Positions 16,054 to 27,723 of a DNA stretch of 64,000 nt are shown here, in pieces. Positions within the stretch are counted from its first letter, which is position 1. The number at the start of each line of letters is the position of its first letter. The notes beneath the pieces are model-generated. The model had not been told where the DNA came from. It did no database searches and was given only the letters and a program-made list of their open reading frames with translations. This DNA is from Nipponacmea schrenckii (lineage: Eukaryota; Mollusca; Gastropoda; Lottiidae), in NCBI GenBank assembly GCA_030562195.1, contig JAUJPP010000005.1, positions 28,879,106 through 28,943,105 of the forward strand. The letters are read 5' to 3'. A program made the translations under genes and the position numbers.

Positions 16054-17293
16054 CAGGGGCGTAGCGTACGGGGGGTGTCGCACCCCCCACTTTTACTGAA
16101 CTCGTCGGTAAAACGCGGAATCGGTCGGTAAAAAGGGGTCATGGATGGAACCGTCGGTAAAACGCGGAATCGATCGATTAAACTGATTAATTAACCTAAA
16201 AAGTCAAAACCTTGTGTTGGTTATGATCGGTCGGTAAAAGACGGCAAGGTGGGACCGTCGGTAAAACCAATTAACCTAAAAAGCAAAAACCTTGTGTTGG
16301 TTATGATGTTATCAGTAAACTGTCAACATTTAAAGTATTTTTTTTACTGAAACTACCGGAATCGGTCGGTATAAGTTGGTTATGACTGGAGTCTTCGGTA
16401 AAACCAATTGGTTAACCGATACCCTTGTTATCGGTAAGCTGTTTGTTGGTAAAACGCGGAATTGGCCGATAGAAGAAGGTCATAGATGGAGCCGTGGGTA
16501 AAACCGATTTGTTAACCGAAAGAGTGAAAAGCTTTTGTCTGTTAAAATGTTATCGGTAAACCGTTCATCTACATTAAAGTGATTTTTACTAAACTTGTTG
16601 GTAAAACGCGGAATCGGTCGATAATAGACGATCATGGATGGGGAATGAAGCCTTTGGTAAAACCGATTGGCTGACCGAAAGAGTGGAAACCTTGTGTCAG
16701 TTAGGATGTTATCGGAAAACTGTTCGTCTACATAAAAAGTGATTTTTACTGAACTTGTTGGTAAAACGCAGAATAGGTCGAAAAAGTTTATATAAAACAT
16801 ATGGTTTTCCGATGAAAATTGATAATTTTGACCGGTGGAAACGATTTCCAAAACCTAAAACGCGTCAGATGTATTCTCCGGTTTTCCTATTTTGTAAAAT
16901 TTTCCGGGGGAGAACTGCCATGTAGGTAAAACGCAGAATAGGTCGAAAAAGGACATAGAAAACATGGTTTTCTGATGAAAATTGATAATTTGGACCAGTG
17001 GAAAAGACATCCAAAATCTAGTCAGATATATTCTCTGGGTTTCCTAGTTTGTAAAATTTTCCGGGGAAGGCATATTCTAGATACACCCCTGATTGATATG
17101 GTTTTCAAAGGTTTAGGATTTGCCATAACGATGGATTTCGTTCGTGTATAATGTATATACTTTATAGTGCGAGTAAGATATTTTTGCCCCCAGAGGAACA
17201 CGTGTTCGTCGGTAAAACTTAGACGTTACACGTGTTCGTCGGTAAAACTTAGACGTTACACCCCCCAGTCAAAATGGTCACACTACGCCCCTG
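16054..17293. mobile_element. hAT-type non-autonomous element with perfect 8-bp target duplication
   Basis: The left end reads CAGGGGCGTAGCGT and the right end ACACTACGCCCCTG, inverted over 11 bp and then imperfectly. The flanks are GAAACATG at 16046-16053 and GAAACATG at 17294-17301, an exact 8-bp duplication, the hallmark of hAT integration. The 1240-bp interior carries ~190-bp internal repeats built on GTCGGTAAAACGCGGAATCG and, near the right end, a 31-bp direct duplication (17210-17262). No transposase frame is intact; the minus-strand frame at 16480-16851 is a translation of the internal repeats. Confidence 0.93.
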
Positions 17294-17301
17294 GAAACAT
17301 G

Positions 17302-17835
17302 GTGTTAGTGTTTATTATAACCCGAAAATTATTTTCTATGAGTTAATGCCCTTGTTCTTAAAAACGCGTCTGCCTTTTGTTTCTTGATGAATTTTGATGA
17401 AATTTTTAATCACTCAAAGATATTCCTCTTTAAAATTAAACTAATTGAAAATTATTTATTTAGTTATTGCCCTTGTTCTTGGATTATTTGTGGACATTAT
17501 AAATAAATGGTTTCTAGGTGGATTTTGATTAGATTTGGTGTTGGCACGATAGGGAGCTTGTTTCTCGATGGATTTTGACGAAACTTGGTCTGAGTCTTTT
17601 TAATCACCCAAGGTTGAACCCTATTAAAAATCAGACCAATCGAAATATAATTTATAGGAGTTGTTGTCCTTGTTCTTGAAAACGCGTCTGCCCTTGTTCT
17701 TGGACTCTTTGTGGGCACGATAAAGAACTGGTTTCTTGATGGATTTTATGAAATTTATTGTGAGTGTTCCTAATCACCCAAGCCAATGATGAACTTTAAT
17801 TCTAAATCAAGTAAAAACTTTCATTTACTGATAAC
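17302..17835. repeat. Dispersed GTTTCTCGATGGATTTTGAC repeat, right part
   Basis: Several imperfect copies (about 17380, 17510, 17560, 17730) of a phrase running TTTCTYGATGGATTTTGACGA, then GTGAGTCTTTTTAATCACCC and TTGCCCTTGTTCTTG. It continues the repeat interrupted by the hAT element. No coding content. Confidence 0.65.
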
Positions 17836-18059
17836 TCGTGTCAACCTCCTGGACAGATTGGCTGCTATTATAAAAGTGGACGTATTACGATGGCCATCGC
17901 TATTATTTAATTTGAGTCTGGGGGAATCAAACAATTGTAATTAAACGGAACATCCGGGTATTCACGGTAAAACTTCCCGGAATCATTATGGTCGACGTCG
18001 CTTGAACGTTGAAGCAATGAGAGTCACGCGATAAGTGAAGACTCTAGTTTCTTCATATA

Positions 18060-18330
18060 ACTCTATGTGGTCGCCGCTACATACGAAATTCAAACCAAGG
18101 ACGTCACGGCAATGATGCCTTGAGAGATGTGTTACAGGTTTTGGAAAATGGCAATGGAGAGGGTGCTATTCGGATTAACCTTATTTGATGTAAGAAGATT
18201 AGCTGATGACCTTGCGGTGGCATCAAACTTCGAACATCCGTTTAATATAGCGGTAAACATGGCATGGGTTGATTGGCTTCATCGTGGACACCTGCTTCAT
18301 CGTCATAGACAGCTGCGTCCTGGTCATCGA
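18060..18330 (+). pseudogene. Decayed transposase-like helix-turn-helix segment (frameshifted)
   Basis: One frame (about 18165-18300) reads GLTLFDVRRLADDLAVASNF, then HPFN and AWVDWLHR. It resembles the DNA-binding segment of DDE_1/Tigger-like transposases, which typically has DVRRLA, HPF, an AGxDWL block and FLKRHP. Upstream, a different frame reads GRHGNDALRDVLQVLENGNG, plausibly the preceding helix region, so at least one frameshift separates the parts. No catalytic domain was found. The identification rests on motif resemblance alone; chance similarity cannot be excluded. Confidence 0.35.
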
Positions 18331-18905
18331 CACCCGCTCCATCGTTACCGGCACCTGCTCAATCGTAAAACTTGCTGCTCTATCGTCATCGACACATGAC
18401 CCATCGTAATTGACACCTGCTCCAGCGTTACCTGTTTTGTCGTCATCGACACCTGCTCAATCTTCATCAGCACCGACTGCATCATCATCGGCTCCTGTTC
18501 CATCGTTTTCGACCGCGTTCGGTACTTGCTGCTCCATCGTCATCTTTACATGGACCATTGTCATTGACACCTGCTCCATCGTCACCCGTTTTACCATTGA
18601 CACCTGCTCCATCGTTATCAGAACCGGCTGCATCGTCATCCTGCTTCTGCTCCATCGCAATTGGTTCCTGCTCCATCGTCATCAACATCTGTTCGATCTT
18701 CACCTGCTCGAAAATCAACATCGACTTCAAGACCAATATCCATAGCATATTCATCAAAACCGGCATCTGTTCCATCATCATCCGAAACTTCTGTCGGGTC
18801 GACATCAAATCAATCAACCACCCAAAAGGTATTGTCAATTCAGTCGACTTTGTCTTGGTTACCTTGCGGTTACCTGTTGCACAAAATTGTTCACATCAAA
18901 TAAGA
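18331..18905 (+). pseudogene. Mucin-like Pro/Thr/Ser repeat sequence broken over three frames
   Basis: The sequence is built from variants of ACACCTGCTCCATCGTCATC. In the plus direction this reads TPAPSSS repeats, but the productive frame shifts: one frame at about 18410-18530, a second at 18558-18650 and a third at 18661-18900. The reverse strand reads an acidic DDDGAG pattern with the same breaks. Either a decayed disordered coding region (possibly linked to the transposase relic just upstream) or a non-coding minisatellite fits. No splice signals rescue the frame. Confidence 0.4.
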
Positions 18906-19457
18906 AGAAACCGGACGAGATCATTTCTCAGTTATCGCTAATGCCAAAACTTCAGCACACAGGAAAAAAAGCTGAGTCATCTACCCTACCGTACTAACAT
19001 TGAACGATATTCAAAATAAAAGTCAACCTAGAAAACTTCCAAAAAGTTTAAAAAAAAAGTAAATCAAATAAATTTGCTAACGGTTACATTTTCTGCACAA
19101 AGCTTTTTTCCACAAGCACTGAAGATTGGGTTTAATGTATTAATTGTCGTTGATGGGCGTATGTGGGTTGTGCTGAAATTACAGCTTCTAATATTTCCTC
19201 CCCCTGCGATTTGTTCGATGATTGAATTTATGTATATTATATATCAATTTAATATACATTATTATAAATAAATCAATTAATAACTGATATCGATAATTTT
19301 TAGCAATATTAAAACAACATATTAAACCGCTTGTTTATATTAATAACAAACACACAATGAATGGTGCGAACGTTGGCATTTATATTGACAATTAGTTGAC
19401 TGAAATTGGCGACACATTTTTATTCACATTTCAAGGTGTCTTAGAATATGATCAACT

Positions 19458-22400
19458 TTATTTGACAGCTTTTTTATTTGTAGAGTCTGGGTTGGCTTTT
19501 GCGGCTTCAATTGCTCTAGTTAACAAAGATTTTGTCTGGTCACCACTATTTCCTTCTAAAGGATTTTGTCTTGGCTGAGGGTTCATCTCTTGTTGAATTT
19601 GCTTGAAAGTTTTGTCTATAAGAAGAAAAAAAATGATGGCTGAAGCTGAAAATGTCTCATCGACTGATAATATACAAACAAATCCGAATATATAGCAGTG
19701 AAGTACAGTATTTGATTTTATTTAGTGGTTAACCCTTGAATGTCTTGATGGAGCGCGACAGGTGAAAAGCTGTTGTCAGAGGGCCTGGGCTGGGTGTTCT
19801 TCCTTGAGGAATTTTTTTTTTTTTGAAAATTAGAAAAATTTCCGTGCATCTGATGCCATTTCGGGCAGCCATCCTTTCATTGTCTACAGCCATTTCCGAT
19901 AAGTTTGCATGTTTTGAAAGCGAGCGTAGGCCGCCGGAGGCTAAAGTCCAGAAAGAGATCAATCCTTCTATAAAAGGCCATTTAGCCTTTTTTAAGCACA
20001 CCTTAAGACACAGTACTTTAGGTTCTCTTCATTTAGGCAAACGGTCAGATAAGCACTTGTCATTTAGGCACTGTGTTATTTAGACACAGTAATTTAGGCA
20101 CTCTTTCAATTAGGCACATACTCAATTAGGCACGCTCTTTTTAGGCACACTGTCATTTAGGCACACCTTCAATTAGGCACATATTCAATTTGGTATACAT
20201 ATATCATTTGGGCACACCCGGCTTAAAAACCTCAAGGGGCAGGGAGATCGCTTCATAGTGGAAGAAAGCAATCACTGTTTAGGAAATCATTATCATGAAA
20301 ATATATTCATCAGTGAACTTACATTACTTTGATATGTGTGTGTGTGCTAACCAAGTGATAAAATATACAATTTTAGACTGTAGCAAAAAAGAGATGTGTC
20401 TGACCATGTGTGAATGCGTGTCTAATTGAAAGTGTGTGTAAATTAATATTGATATAGTTTAAGGGGTGCCTAAATGGATGTGAGCCTAATTGAAGGCGTG
20501 TCTAAATGACTGCGTGCCGAATGTTAGTGTGCCTAAATATAGTGTGCATAATTGAATACGTGCCTTATTGAAAGTGTGCCTAAAACGCTGTGCCTACATA
20601 GCACTGTGCCTAAATGACATGTGCTTATCTGACCATGTGCCTAAATGACGCGTGCCTAAAGAAATGTGTATTTCACGGAAATATTGTATCTGACTTAAGT
20701 CCGCGGTTTAATCATTTTATTTAATATTCACGATACAATAGTACAATTCACATATACAGGACATTCCCCACCTGAATTATCATTATACGTATCCAGAAAT
20801 AGCGATTATGTCCAGAAAAACCATGGTTCCCCAATTACCCGGTTTGCTTCCATGACCATGGAAGTAGAATGTATGCCCTTTTTGCCACCACTGTTATTAA
20901 GTAAGATCTATTGTTATTGTTAAAGTATCACGTTTGGTACATACCGATCTATTTAAAATCAGATTACAATTTCACTTTTTCCCTTTCTGATATTTTTAGG
21001 TTGGTTGCTGGATGACAAGTGTTATTTATTGTCTGCGCTATAATCTTAAGCGATTTATACCAATTAAGCACCCCAATGATGTAGGTTTTCATCAATCAAA
21101 CCATTTCTTGATTGAATAAGCAATTGTGGTATAGTGAAACCAAAAGAGGCTGTCATATTGCTCTACTTTAGATTTCCGTACTCCACAATTTCAATTTTGT
21201 TTAAAAATACTACCTTTGAGAGAGACCTTTGATAGATAAGAAATATCAAAAGACAAAAAAGATAAGAAAGTGTAATCTAATTTCAATTAGATTGGGCATA
21301 TATGTACAAATTCTAGGCTATTACCCCATTTCTTGAATGATGATTACGTTTTTGATTACGCAATTAGATGTATCGTAATTAATACTTACAGCCACCCTTA
21401 GCAAAATTAAAATCAGGCATAATTTTGTCTGAGCTCAATCCTTCCCAAAATGTTGAAACACTGGCAACCACTACAGCTCTGTAAAGTTAAAATATATCCG
21501 ATTATATATCATATAGGCGATGGGAGTAGCAAATTGGTCGAAATTAACCTCAGTCATCGGGTAAAATTCTGAAACAATTTTCGAAAAAGTGTAAACATCC
21601 AATTGAAATTGTGTTGCCATATGTTTTACCATGGTTAGGCTTCGGTCTTTTGTTCCAACAACCACACAATGACTGTTCTTTAACACATGAATTTAAAAGA
21701 TCAAATTTTAGTCCATAAAATATATTTAGCTACTAACCTAAACTGGACAGCACCAACATGTATTTTAGGGGGAGGTGTCCACGAGATGGTTATTGAACTT
21801 TTTGGTGTATTATCCGTATGCGACATACCACAATTACCGACACCTTTAATACCAGAAGTTCTATTTTGGATTGAACCATCAAACACTTGTGTAGATGTAG
21901 CAGCACTGAAGAAAAATCCTTTAAATTTGATGGATGGGTTCAAACCACGTAATGTTACTGAAAAGGAAAAGTTAACAAACAATCAAAATAAATCTTAAGA
22001 TGCAGAACAACATTAAATGAATTTTCAAAAAATTCACCTAAATATAGAATTGTAATGTTTGTGTTGTTGACTACATTGCTTCCCAAAGTTTTCTATGCAG
22101 AAACTCTTCTCTTCTTGTCGGTATAAAATTGAAGTAGATTTCGCAACTTTGATGGATCATTGTGTCGTCAGTACTATGTTACATATTACATCACTAAACA
22201 TCCATTTCAGAGGTGGTCCACAAGAAATCGAAATATATTTAAACACATAGAAATAGAACTATGACTTACTATTTATGGTCTCATTAGGTCTGTATACTGT
22301 TGATGTTACATCTATCTTATACGGAGGAAGTGTATTTTGTGGCATATGCAATCCATGCATAGGTCTTCTTTCGCAGATACCACAGAAATCAGCCTCCAGT

Positions 22401-22468
22401 CCTGATGGGAACCCTCCACATCTTGTTAAAATTATTAACGTTAAAGCTATAGACAATAATCTGATCAT
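19458..22468 (-). CDS. Secreted Reeler-domain protein (4-exon model)
   Basis: Exons are 22270-22468, 21738-21957, 21390-21478 and 19458-19615, phases 1, 2, 1, giving 221 aa. A signal peptide (MIRLLSIALTLIILTRCGG) starts the protein. The Reeler domain follows: cysteines near FCGIC, RPMHGLHMPQ, PPYKIDV, then FKGFFFSAAT, GNCGMSHT, SSITISWTPP, and finally VQFRAVVVASVSTFW. Reeler proteins include reelin's N-terminal domain, ferric-chelate reductase-like proteins and short secreted insect defence proteins. No DOMON or cytochrome domain is seen, so it looks like the short secreted type. Exon 4 adds a charged tail ending NKKAVK and was joined because donor T/GTAAGT, a strong pyrimidine-rich acceptor and phase all agree. 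If that donor is skipped, the frame ends three codons later at 21379 (172 aa). A start 39 bases upstream (22507) would precede the signal peptide and is less likely. Confidence 0.75.
20000..20676. repeat. Foldback repeat: inverted arms made of TTTAGGCACA units
   Basis: The left arm (about 20000-20215) carries many TTTAGGCAC or AATTAGGCAC words at roughly 18-20-bp spacing. The right arm (about 20462-20676) carries GTGCCTAAAT words. The reverse complement of the right arm aligns with the left arm unit by unit, for example GGTCAGATAAGCACTTGTCA against GGTCAGATAAGCACATGTCA. The arms flank a ~245-bp spacer. The structure sits in the modelled intron 3 of the Reeler gene. No transposase is seen; it may be a foldback element or an inverted duplication of a minisatellite. 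Confidence 0.85.
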
Positions 22469-22507
22469 GTTTGTAACAGAATCACTAAACTTTCTTTCGC
22501 TTTTCAA

Positions 22508-23303
22508 ATTGAAAGACAGCTTCTTGCGGGTTATGAACTTTGTGAAACTTGTTTAATGTTTAAGATGTTTCCCAGTTAAGATGTTTTCTGTTGACGTTTG
22601 CGGAAGACTGGCGTCAATATATATGACATTGTATTGTTTTATTGCCCAAAACACATAAACTAGTTTATTCATAATAATTCTTGTCATCAATTATAATTAT
22701 GGTGTATTGTAGGGCACCAGAGTTGTCATTAAATAAAGTGTTTAGTTTTGTGTAATATAATATTACAGGTATAAACAATAAGTGTCAAGGTAAAAAAGAC
22801 ATTGAATTATGTTATACACATTGTATTACAGTGTTATTAGGATTAGTAAAGGCTAAAAATCTAAGATAACTCTTTAGCCACGGTACATTACCAATATCCT
22901 AATATCGTACCGTTGGTAAAGGAAACATGCGGTTGCCCATAACTAGTGGTTCTATTCAGCATTATTTCAATAGAAGCCATCTGTTGAGTGAGGTCATTCC
23001 TTATAGGATGAAAAAAACTATAGCCCACAGCATCCTCACAATGTCATGCTTTGGGAACTACTACTCACAAAAATGTATCAAAATAGTTCCTAGTCTGTTT
23101 TTTTCAACCTGGAACACCAATAATCGTGCAGATACCAACAAGCACACCTTATACGGGTTAAATATATTGGTATATAAGTACTAGCGTATGGTATATTCCA
23201 AAATTATTGTTATTATAATTATGTCCAAATTTTAGGTTCTATAGTTTCAAATGTAAATATCTGATGGAATTGTCAAACAAACAGTATTAAACAAAATGTA
23301 ATA
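22508..23303. other. Intergenic region upstream of the Reeler gene
   Basis: Probably contains the Reeler promoter on the minus strand. Nothing else is supported; the frame at 22927-23184 has no recognisable features. Confidence 0.4.
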
Positions 23304-25040
23304 TAGCTTGCCAGGCAAAGTATCATGCGCCCACACATCAGCATTGTTAACTTCTTTTTTCCTTTGATTGTAGCATTTATATATACAAACAAACCCTTCA
23401 TCGAAGGCATCAAATTTCAACTTTGACCGACGTCTTGAACATTCCAATGCTCACAAAAAGTTTCATTAAAATCAACTGAAAATTATAAGTTCTATGGCAC
23501 CCACAATATAATTTTGACGTGCCTTTACAAAGTAATAATAACCAAACCTTCATTGGAAAATCTCATATTTAAACTTGACCGCCATCTTAAATTCCAAGTT
23601 CACAAAAGTTTCATAAAATTCACTGAAAATTTATTCTTTGCACCACAATAAATTTTGACTGTTTTATTAAGTCAGAAGTAATAACTCAAAACGTCATTGA
23701 AATTTGTCAAATTCAACTTGACCGCATCTCTAAATTCCAATGTCACACCAAGTTTCATAAAATCATTGAAAATTGTAGCTTCTATTGCACCATAATATAA
23801 TTTTGACGTGATTTATAAGTCAGGTAAATAACTCAAATGTCATTGGAAAAATCTGTCAAATTCAAACTTGACCGCCATCTCTAAATTCAATGTTCACACC
23901 AAGTTTCATCAAAATCCATTGAATATTGTAGCTTTATTGCACCTACAATAATATTTTGACGCGATTTTGCTCAGCTAAATAACTCGCATAGCATTCTTGG
24001 AAAAATCTTCAAATTCAAACTTGACCGCCGTCTTATCAATTCCAATTCTCACACCAAGTGTCATCAAAATCCATTGAAAATTGTAGCTTTATTGCACCTA
24101 CAATTATATTTTGACGCGATTTTGCTCAGCTAAATAACTCGCATACCTTTCTTAGAAAAACCGTCAAATTCAAACTTGACCGCCGTCTTATCAATTCAAT
24201 TCCAATTCTCACACCAAGTATCATCAAAATCCATTTAAAATTGTAGCTTCTATTGCACCCACAATAAATTATGACGCGATTTTACTCTACAGTCAAGGAC
24301 AATAACTCGCATACCGTTCATCGAAAAATCGTCAAATTCAAACTTGACCGCCATCTTATCAAATTCCAATGCTCACGCCAAGCTTCATCAAAATCCATTG
24401 AAAATTGTAGCTTCTAAAGCACCCACAATTAAATTTGGATGTGATTTTACAAAGTCAAGGTCAATAACTAAAAAACCATTCATCGAAATATCGTCAAATT
24501 AAAACTTGACCGTCGTCTTAACATTTCCAATACTCAAACCAAGTTTTATCAAAATCCATTGAAAATTGTAGCTTCTAAAGCACCCACAATTAAATTTGGA
24601 TGTGATTTTACAAAGTCAAGGTCAATAACTAAAAAACCATTCATCGAAATATCGTCAAATTAAAACTTGACCGTCGTCTTAACATTTCCAATACTCAAAC
24701 TAAGTTTTATCAAAATTCATTGAAAATTGTAGCTTCTATTGCACCAACAATACAATTTTGACGCTATTTATCTAAGTCAAGGTCAATAACTCAAAGCAAC
24801 GTTCATTGATTTTGACTGCCCTCTTCTTAATTTCAGTGCTCACACCCAAAGTTTCATCAAAATCCAATGAATATTGTAGGTTCTATTGTACCCACAATAA
24901 AAGTTTTGACGCGATTTACTCAAAGATATAGCACCAACCATACAATTTTGATGTGATTCTTCTAATTCAAATTTCATTAAAATCCATTTAAAATTGTAGC
25001 TTCTAATGGACCGACAGACAGGATGACGACAGTAAAAACT
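23304..25040. repeat. ~160-bp tandem repeat element, copy A
   Basis: The left end AGCTTGCCAGGCAAAGTATC is shared with the copies at 37541 and 46438. It is followed by about ten degenerate ~160-bp units, each with AAACTTGACCGCCGTCTTAT, CCAATGCTCACACCAAG, CATTGAAAATTGTAGCTTCT, TTTTGACGCGATTTTAC and a GTCAAGG..AATAACTC phrase. Two adjacent units (about 24420-24580 and 24585-24740) are almost identical, a recent unit duplication. It ends near GACCGACAGACAGGATGACG, without the terminal hairpin seen in other copies. Confidence 0.88.
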
Positions 25041-25355
25041 GTTTTATATGTAACTGTAAACTTGATTTATTAATACTATCGACGTCAGTATAGATTTCAT
25101 ACTATTTAAAAATATCAACACAAGATGATGACCATGACGTCTTCAAAATCTGAGAATAATCCTGGTAATACACAGTTTGAGCAATATTTTAATATTTTAA
25201 AATTAGAATTCGTCTCCATAATTCACAATCAGTGGTCGAATGTAAACACCTGCACAAGTAGTTAAAAGAAGAGTTTCAAAATGTTATCATTCATAACAAT
25301 TTAAGGTTGAATAATACGCGTTACGAAATAGGATCAAACACTTCGATTGTTCAGA

Positions 25356-25775
25356 ATGAAATTTCAAATTATTTTGATTTTCCTTCTGATTCGGGCATTT
25401 TCTACTTTCAACAGTTTTTCAGGATATAACCAAGAAAGACACGAGTATTTTACACCAAGTGAAACCTGTAGACAAAGAGTGGTTAGAACTGTAGTTCGCT
25501 TACCTGGATGTCTCCCTAAGGCAGTAGTTACATTAGCTTGTCAGGGAACGTGTCATTCTAGAAATATACCTGAGTGGAAATTTCAAGACCAATCATTGAG
25601 GATGGTTGAGCACTGCACTTGTTGTCAACCTCATTCTGTACGTTACCGAAATGTTACGTTCGATTGTACAGGTGTTAGTGAAAATGAACGACGTATTGCT
25701 GTTTTATTTGAGTGTGCTTGTAGACCGTGCTCTGGAGCTAATCCATCGGCAGAAAAACCATATGACTATGATTAA
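25356..25775 (+). CDS. Secreted 11-cysteine cystine-knot hormone subunit, bursicon-alpha-like
   Basis: The 139-residue protein starts with a hydrophobic signal peptide (about residues 1-22). The mature part has 11 cysteines: 38, 52, 62, 66, 87, 89, 90, 104, 120, 122, 125. This count and the spacing (PGCLPK at 50-55, CQGTC at 62-66, CTCCQ at 87-91, ECACRPC at 119-125) match bursicon alpha, whose family shows PGCxPK, CxGxC, CxCCQ and ECxCRPC. The C-x-G-x-C and paired C-terminal cysteines form the knot ring. One N-glycosylation sequon, NVT, lies at 99-101. Bursicon subunits act as secreted dimers on LGR-type receptors. No partner beta subunit is in the window. The protein ends in an acidic tail, KPYDYD. 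The coding region is a single exon, with an acceptor-like TTGTTCAG just before the ATG suggesting an upstream non-coding exon. A DAN-family or other CTCK ligand is the main alternative. Confidence 0.82.
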   Translation: MKFQIILIFLLIRAFSTFNSFSGYNQERHEYFTPSETCRQRVVRTVVRLPGCLPKAVVTLACQGTCHSRNIPEWKFQDQSLRMVEHCTCCQPHSVRYRNVTFDCTGVSENERRIAVLFECACRPCSGANPSAEKPYDYD

Positions 25776-27480
25776 GACACTGGGTGAACACTGAAAAGAA
25801 CTGTACTTTCATATTTGTGTTTCTAATTATGATTATTCTTGCCCCTTCAATTGATTATTTTCAATGTTTAGTTTATAATTATATTATTAACGTTACCGCA
25901 ACTTCAGACTTTATTCATGCATATAACTCCTTGTATTGATTTCCGTCTCTAGTCAAGATACTAGTATGGATCTGGAATGATTTTTACTTTCTTTGCCTCC
26001 CTGTTATCAACTGATGTTTCCTGCATAATAATATTACTTGTAGACAGGATACTGTTGGGCACAAATACCTGTAGATAATACAACGAATAGGAGATTTTAC
26101 AATCAATTTTGCTCTTGTGAATGGTGAAAGGGGCCTTTCTAAGGTTGCCGAAGATGATGATGAATCCGTGGGGGTGCATTATGTGGGACTTAGTATCCAG
26201 TAGTTTACAGCTAAATCTGTGTTCTGTATGTAGAATGCTGTTTAACTTAGAGTTGAAACATATCACTTTGTATAGTGATAATCAACTACCAAATGTAGTG
26301 TGCCAGGATTATATACATATATATTATAGTGGCATTTGTTTGATCAAATTCTGCACTATTCAAGGCTGGAGTTCTGATTTACTATGTCATCAAACCAATT
26401 AAATCTTTGATAGAAAATTTTCACGTGCCTTTTTGTTCATATCCACTGTAAAAATAAGGTAAATAATTTGAAATGTTTAATGATTTATTTATAGACTATA
26501 TTAAGTCTTGATTGATAATGATATAAAATATGTTCTTATGAAAACAAATATAAAGGATGATTCTTTCATCTTAACATAATGAAGATATTATAACACATAA
26601 ATCCTTTCAAAACTTAACATTTACAACAAAGACTTTCATATATTTTCTACTGAGTACAGCATTGAACACATTCACTATAAACCTTATATCAGAAATAGGT
26701 AGAATAAATTCAGTTCTAAAATTATAAACACTTAGCTAAAGTGGCAAAGTAATTAGTAAACAATAATTGTTTAAATAATAGTCAAATAATTGTTGACTAA
26801 TTATTAGTCATTAATTAAATATGGCCACATCCATGAATTTGATCAACATTGGTTTAATGTACCAAACATAGTATTTCTTGTTTATGCTTTATTCTACTAT
26901 TGATCAAGTTATTAAGTGCCATAATAATCTAATTTGAATAGAATGTTCATGTACAAGTGGCACAGCTTATTTTGAAAAAAAATATATATACTATTGTTCT
27001 GTCATTTAAAGGATAATAGCATTTATTAATTGTTTTCCCCTGTTAGGGAAATTTGAGATAAAATTTTGAAGAAAAAAAAGGTTATTAAAAAACAATTTTG
27101 ATACTATATCTCAATACTCCACATAAACAAATTTAAAGAATATATGATATCTGTGTTTTGATGTTAAATTGAATATATTGAATATAAACAGTGACTAGAT
27201 ATACACTAGATTCATCAAATATAAATGAAGATTGATATTATGATTATGATATTATTTATTTATAAAATAAAACAAGTTAGACTTGTAATAAAAGGAAGGC
27301 TATGTAGGAAATGATATATAATGATGTATTTCTATTTATATTTGATTGATAATAAACATGACACTTTTAGTTTGGTTCACAGAACTATTATGTACTTTTA
27401 CCACCCAATAAGGTATTCTACAGTAGATATTGGTTATATGATAAAAAGTGTTATCTACTGAACTACAGTATATCCAATAT
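25776..27480. other. Intergenic region between the hormone gene and the 3' end of the Tudor gene
   Basis: AT-rich. Overlapping open frames on both strands at 25961-26402 have no recognisable domain. The first part should include the 3'UTR of the hormone gene. No repeats of note. Confidence 0.4.
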
Positions 27481-27486
27481 TTTATT
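27481..27486 (-). terminator. Possible polyadenylation signal of the Tudor gene
   Basis: AATAAA on the minus strand about 240 bases beyond the stop codon at 27724. A single hexamer in AT-rich DNA is weak evidence. Confidence 0.35.
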
Positions 27487-27723
27487 AATTTCACTATTTT
27501 AATGTGTGTAGAAATAGCATATACTTGACACACTATTTATATTTGAGTGTTTTAAATAAATAAATATGTTTGTCTTGGAAAGAGATAATGCTATTCATTA
27601 TTGTAAAACATCTACAGTCAGACTAACTAATCTACTATTTATACAACTTCTACCAACTTCTGAAGTTCACAATATATTTAAAGATCTAAGTTTAATGTTT
27701 TGATTCACCAAACAGATATGGGT

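Noticed and set aside
16480..16851. 123-aa minus-strand frame in the hAT-type element as a possible transposase
   Set aside because: The protein is an internal repeat of itself (FSDNILTD blocks) and carries no hAT catalytic or dimerisation motif.
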